The notes under the pieces were generated by a model, which saw nothing but the letters and a program-made list of their open reading frames with translations, had not been told where the DNA came from and did not search any database. Position numbers and translations under genes: made by a program. 64,000 nt of DNA from the NCBI GenBank assembly GCA_033283385.1, contig JAWMQQ010000001.1, positions 124,001 to 188,000 on the forward strand, written 5' to 3'. This DNA is from Mangrovimicrobium sp033283385 (GTDB lineage Bacteria; Pseudomonadota; Gammaproteobacteria; Pseudomonadales; Halieaceae). Of the stretch, positions 61,004 to 64,000 are shown piece by piece. Each line of letters opens with the position of its first letter. Within the stretch, counting starts at the first letter, position 1.

Positions 61004-63268
61004 TCAGAAATTCCAGCGCACTTGCGCCGCGATGGTGCGGGTGACGTCGTAGTGGGCGAAGTAACTGCCCGCCGACAGCGGTACGTCGTTGCCGAAGCTG
61101 AAGGTTTCCTCGTCGGTCAGGTTCTTGCCGATCAGGGCGATCTCCCACTGGTCGTTCAGCGGCGAGAGGGCGAGGCGCGCGTCGAACTTCGCGTAGCTGT
61201 CCTGGCGCAGTTCAGGGTCCAGGTCGTTGGAAACGTAGAATGCGTCCGAGTAGCTGAGATCGCCGGAGGCCGTCAGCAGCAGGTTGTCCGTGATCTGGTG
61301 CTCCCAGGTCAGGTTCCAGTGGGCGGACCATTCGGGCGCGTACTGCAGGTCCTTGCCGGAGAGGTCGTTCACGCAGGTCTGGCCCTCCGGGGTGGCGGCG
61401 GTTTGCGGGTAGGAGCATTGCGCGCCCTTGAAGTCGTCGTAGGTCGCGTCGAGGTAGCTGACGCTGACCGCGGTGCGCCAGTCGTCCGACAGCGCCCAGT
61501 TGAGGTCCGCATCGAAACCCTGCGAAATGGCCTGCGCCGCGTTGCCGACATTGAAGCCGACGTAGCCGTCGAAGGTGCTCACCTGCAGGTCGGAGTACTC
61601 GTTGCGGTACAGGGCCAGGTTCAGGGTCATCGAGCCGTCCAGCAGGGTGCTCTTGGAGCCGATCTCGTAGGAGTCCACGCTTTCAGGCTCGAAGCCGAAG
61701 GTTTTCGGGTCGCCGGTCAGGCTCTGCAGGTCGAAGCCGCCGGACTTGTAGCCCTGGCTGTACTTGGCGTAGAGCATGTGATCGATGGACGGCGACCATT
61801 CCAGGGTGACCGCCGGGGAGAAGTCGTCGTCGGAGCGGTTCTGGTTCAGCTGGTAGGGCGCACCGAAACACGCCGCGGCGCCGTTGGCAATACTGGTCTT
61901 CCACTCGCCGCAGTAGTTCAGCGCATCGACCTGCTTGTCGTCCACCGAGTAGCGGCCGCCCACGGTCAGGGCCAGCGTGTCGGTGAAGTCCCAGGTGAAC
62001 TGGCCGAAGATCGCATAGGTGTCGGTTTCCTGGACGTCGTCGACCACCCGCGAGAAGGCGACCGGTGCGCCGGTGCTGGGTTCGGCGTTGTAGGACAGGA
62101 CCTGGTCGTACTGCAGCTTGTTGTGCTCGTAGTACGCGCCGGCGATGTAGTTGATGCTCTGGCCGATGTCGCCGACCATGCGCAACTCCTGGCTGAAGGA
62201 GTCGAATTTCTCGTCGCGCGAGGCTTCCAGCGTATCGAGGTGGGTGTAGTCGCTGTCGAGGTAGAGGTCGTCGTCGTGGCTGGTATAACCGCTGACCCAG
62301 GTGACCGTGCCGAGCTCGGTATCCCAGTTCACCGTCAGGCCCATGCTGTAGGCGGTCATGTCCTCGGAGCCGTAACCGCCCTTGGGGTCGTAGGCGGTGA
62401 CCGTGGTCTTGTCGTCGAAGCGGCAGTCGTCGACGCCGGCCACCAGTGCCTGCATGGCCGCGCTGCATTTGATGAGTTCCGCGGGCCGCTCGGCCTGCTT
62501 GAAATCCGAATACTGCAGCTTGCCGATCACCTGCAGGGAGTCGGTGGGCTCCCAGACCGCGGACAGGCGCGAGATGAATTCCTCCTCGCCGGGGATGTCC
62601 TGGCCGGTCCAGGTGTTCTTCAACCAGCCGTCCTGGTCGCTGTAGCGCGCCACGGCGCGCAGTCCCAGGGTATCGGTGACCGGACCGCCGGCGGCGGCCT
62701 CGTAGAACTGCTTGTCGGTCTCGAATTCATAGCCGGCCTGGGCGTAGCCCTCGAACTCCTGGCCCGGGTTGCGGGTGGTCAGGTTGAAGGCGCCGGCGAT
62801 GGTGTTCTTGCCGAACAGTACGCCCTGCGGGCCCTTGAGCACCTCGGCGCGCTCCAGGTCGAGCATGCCGACGCGGGTGCTGCGGCCCCGGCCGAAGTAG
62901 ATGTTGTCCACGTAGGTCCCGACCGACTGTTCGAAACCCTTGTTGAGGCCGCTGCCGACGCCGCGGATGAAGAGCTGGGCGCCGGCTGCGCCCTCGGTCA
63001 CCGTCACGCTGGGGGTGTACAGCGTGAGTTCGTCGATGCTCGAGATATTCATCTGGTCGAGCCGGTCGCCGGACATGGTGGTCACGGAAATCGGCACGTC
63101 CTGGAGGCTCTCGGCGCGCTTCTGGGCGGTGACCACGACCTCCTCGAGCTGTGGCTGGGCCGCCGCGATCGCTGCGTGCAGCAGGCCGGCGGTTCCCAGG
63201 GCGAGAACGGGGAGTCGTGATGCGTGGGTTGCTTTCGGGAACGAGACTGCTGCTGACGTGGTTTTCAT
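61004..63268 (-). CDS. TonB-dependent outer-membrane receptor 3
   Basis: A 754-residue receptor. A signal peptide (LALGTAGLLHAAIAAAQ) precedes the TonB-box-like LEEVVVTAQKRAES, the plug with RAEVLKGPQGVLFGKNT, and a barrel ending AAQVRWNF. The ATG at 63268 has GAGAGCC upstream; the longer frame would begin with TTG. It is divergent from the second TetR gene, with operator K and a perfect 24-bp palindrome in the 245-bp gap. With the two DUF1254 genes it forms an import/processing operon. Confidence 0.95.
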   Translation of the reverse strand: MKTTSAAVSFPKATHASRLPVLALGTAGLLHAAIAAAQPQLEEVVVTAQKRAESLQDVPISVTTMSGDRLDQMNISSIDELTLYTPSVTVTEGAAGAQLFIRGVGSGLNKGFEQSVGTYVDNIYFGRGRSTRVGMLDLERAEVLKGPQGVLFGKNTIAGAFNLTTRNPGQEFEGYAQAGYEFETDKQFYEAAAGGPVTDTLGLRAVARYSDQDGWLKNTWTGQDIPGEEEFISRLSAVWEPTDSLQVIGKLQYSDFKQAERPAELIKCSAAMQALVAGVDDCRFDDKTTVTAYDPKGGYGSEDMTAYSMGLTVNWDTELGTVTWVSGYTSHDDDLYLDSDYTHLDTLEASRDEKFDSFSQELRMVGDIGQSINYIAGAYYEHNKLQYDQVLSYNAEPSTGAPVAFSRVVDDVQETDTYAIFGQFTWDFTDTLALTVGGRYSVDDKQVDALNYCGEWKTSIANGAAACFGAPYQLNQNRSDDDFSPAVTLEWSPSIDHMLYAKYSQGYKSGGFDLQSLTGDPKTFGFEPESVDSYEIGSKSTLLDGSMTLNLALYRNEYSDLQVSTFDGYVGFNVGNAAQAISQGFDADLNWALSDDWRTAVSVSYLDATYDDFKGAQCSYPQTAATPEGQTCVNDLSGKDLQYAPEWSAHWNLTWEHQITDNLLLTASGDLSYSDAFYVSNDLDPELRQDSYAKFDARLALSPLNDQWEIALIGKNLTDEETFSFGNDVPLSAGSYFAHYDVTRTIAAQVRWNF

Positions 63269-63415
63269 GGCGGCTCTCAACTGTAGAAACTGTTATTGGA
63301 ATAGCGGAAAACTGGGTTGCGCCGGTTCGGGTCCCTGGCGTGATTATCGCTCTACCTGGGGCCTGGACTCCTGCCCTGGGGGGGCGTGCGGAGTGGGGCA
63401 ATCCGTGCTATCGTT

Positions 63416-63439
63416 CAAAACGAAAACGTTTTCGTTTTG
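63416..63439. promoter_or_regulatory. Perfect 24-bp palindrome, probable TetR operator
   Basis: A perfect palindrome with half-site CAAAACGAAAAC. It lies between TonB receptor 3 and the TetR gene, upstream of both. No T-run or transcription unit end is adjacent, so a terminator is unlikely. A cognate site for the adjacent TetR is the simplest reading; it is unlike the 16-bp motif. Confidence 0.7.
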
Positions 63440-63469
63440 TGAATATAGGCCCGCGAGGGCTGGTTGTCA

Positions 63470-63485
63470 ATCATTCATGATTGTT
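63470..63485. promoter_or_regulatory. Candidate operator K of the shared 16-bp motif
   Basis: ATCATT-CATG-ATTGTT, 28 bp before the TetR ATG. An overlapping perfect inverted repeat CAATCAT-TC-ATGATTG spans 63468-63483. It is followed by TTTAAATTAG, resembling the flanks of operators G and I. Confidence 0.5.
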
Positions 63486-63513
63486 TTTAAATTAGCGCTC
63501 GGAAGGGGGGCGA

Positions 63514-64000
63514 ATGAAAGCGAACCGGAAAATGTCGTCGGACTGGCTGGAACACCTGATAGCGGTGGCTCGCGAAGTGTTCGAGGAAAGCGGTGTCGGC
63601 AATGCCACCATCGACCAGATCGCCAGCCGGGCGGGGGTGAGCAAGGCGAGCATATACAAGCAGTTCAGCAACAAGGAGGACCTGTTCGCCGCGGTCGCCC
63701 TGCGCGTGAGCGACCAGCTTTCCGAGGAGCTGGGCCGCTTCGGGCTGGACTTCGATGATCCTACCGCATCCCTTTTTGAAGCGGCGAAGTCGATACGGCG
63801 TGCGCACCTGGCGACCCGGGAGTTCGTGCGCCTGATCATCGCGGAGATGCCGCGCCACACGGAGATCTGCACCCGGGCGCGCGATACGCTGGGACGCTCC
63901 ATGTTCGAGCGGCTATACGCGTACTTCCAGGCCCTGCACCAGCGCCAGCAGATGAATTACGCGGACATCGACAGCGCGACCCGGCTGTTCGCGCTGATTG
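63514..64000 (+). CDS. TetR/AcrR-family transcriptional regulator (partial, runs off right edge)
   Basis: 162 residues are visible. The HTH is at about residues 31-51 (ATIDQIASRAGVSKASIYKQ), with the typical FSNKEDLFAA after it and an AefR-like C-terminal ligand domain (HLATREFVRLIIAEMPRH). GGAAGGGGGG precedes the ATG. Divergent from TonB receptor 3. Probably autoregulates and controls the receptor/DUF1254 operon through the 24-bp palindrome and/or the shared 16-bp motif. It differs from the TetR at 5333. Confidence 0.92.
   Translation, partial: MKANRKMSSDWLEHLIAVAREVFEESGVGNATIDQIASRAGVSKASIYKQFSNKEDLFAAVALRVSDQLSEELGRFGLDFDDPTASLFEAAKSIRRAHLATREFVRLIIAEMPRHTEICTRARDTLGRSMFERLYAYFQALHQRQQMNYADIDSATRLFALI

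Noticed and set aside
60974..63220. 748-codon frame antisense to TonB receptor 3
   Set aside because: Same reason: a GC-skew shadow of a well-supported receptor gene.
63416..63439. 24-bp palindrome as a transcription terminator
   Set aside because: No T-run follows on either strand and no gene ends there; position between two divergent promoters suits an operator.

Overview
The window looks like a chromosomal segment of a GC-rich gammaproteobacterium. The genus cannot be fixed from sequence alone; a marine, oligotrophic, lipid- or terpenoid-degrading lineage such as Halieaceae or Spongiibacteraceae is an inference. It rests on three TonB-dependent receptors with the EEVVVTA-type N-terminus, a wax-ester synthase/DGAT, several Rieske oxygenases, many SDR and SnoaL-like proteins, and REP elements built on GTAGGAGC with GCGATCGC centres. 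Almost every gene is protein coding; no tRNA, rRNA, CRISPR array or insertion sequence was recognised.

Layout: (1) 1-10.4 kb holds a leftward operon for an acetoin-dehydrogenase-like 2-oxo acid dehydrogenase complex (E1 alpha, E1 beta, E2, E3) followed by a DUF35 protein cut by the left edge. A divergent TetR regulator, two SDRs, a VOC protein and a Rieske oxygenase/SnoaL divergent pair follow. (2) 10.4-15.5 kb carries a sulfotransferase, a winged-helix/TPR regulator and two outer-membrane proteins. (3) 15.6-24.8 kb is a visibly AT-richer block of six exported hydrolases: two SxxK serine hydrolases, an M20 peptidase, two amidohydrolases and an M19-type dipeptidase with a Tat signal. A small XRE regulator closes it. 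(4) 24.8-32.3 kb has a YbhGFSR-like ABC exporter, an MscS channel and an unknown protein. (5) 32.4-64 kb is a dense accessory catabolic region. It has SDRs, SRPBCC, sugar-isomerase-like, ABM, EthD, SnoaL and CMD proteins, two more Rieske oxygenases, a Rieske ferredoxin, three medium-chain reductases, two flavoprotein dehydrogenases (one Tat-exported and paired with a cytochrome c), WS/DGAT, three TonB receptors, two DUF1254 proteins and a second TetR cut by the right edge.

The most striking signal is non-coding. A 16-bp imperfect palindrome, approximately AACAAG-CWTG-ATTGTT in an A/T-rich frame, recurs eleven times. It lies in the promoter gap of nearly every transcription unit of regions 1 and 5 and was not seen by eye in the 10.4-32.3 kb insert. 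This suggests one TetR-controlled regulon that joins outer-membrane uptake (TonB receptors), ring or side-chain oxidation (Rieske, flavoprotein, SDR and MDR enzymes), acyl handling and the 2-oxo acid dehydrogenase complex into a single catabolic programme for an unidentified hydrophobic, probably polycyclic or terpenoid, substrate. The block between 10.4 and 32.3 kb looks like a separate functional unit placed inside that programme.
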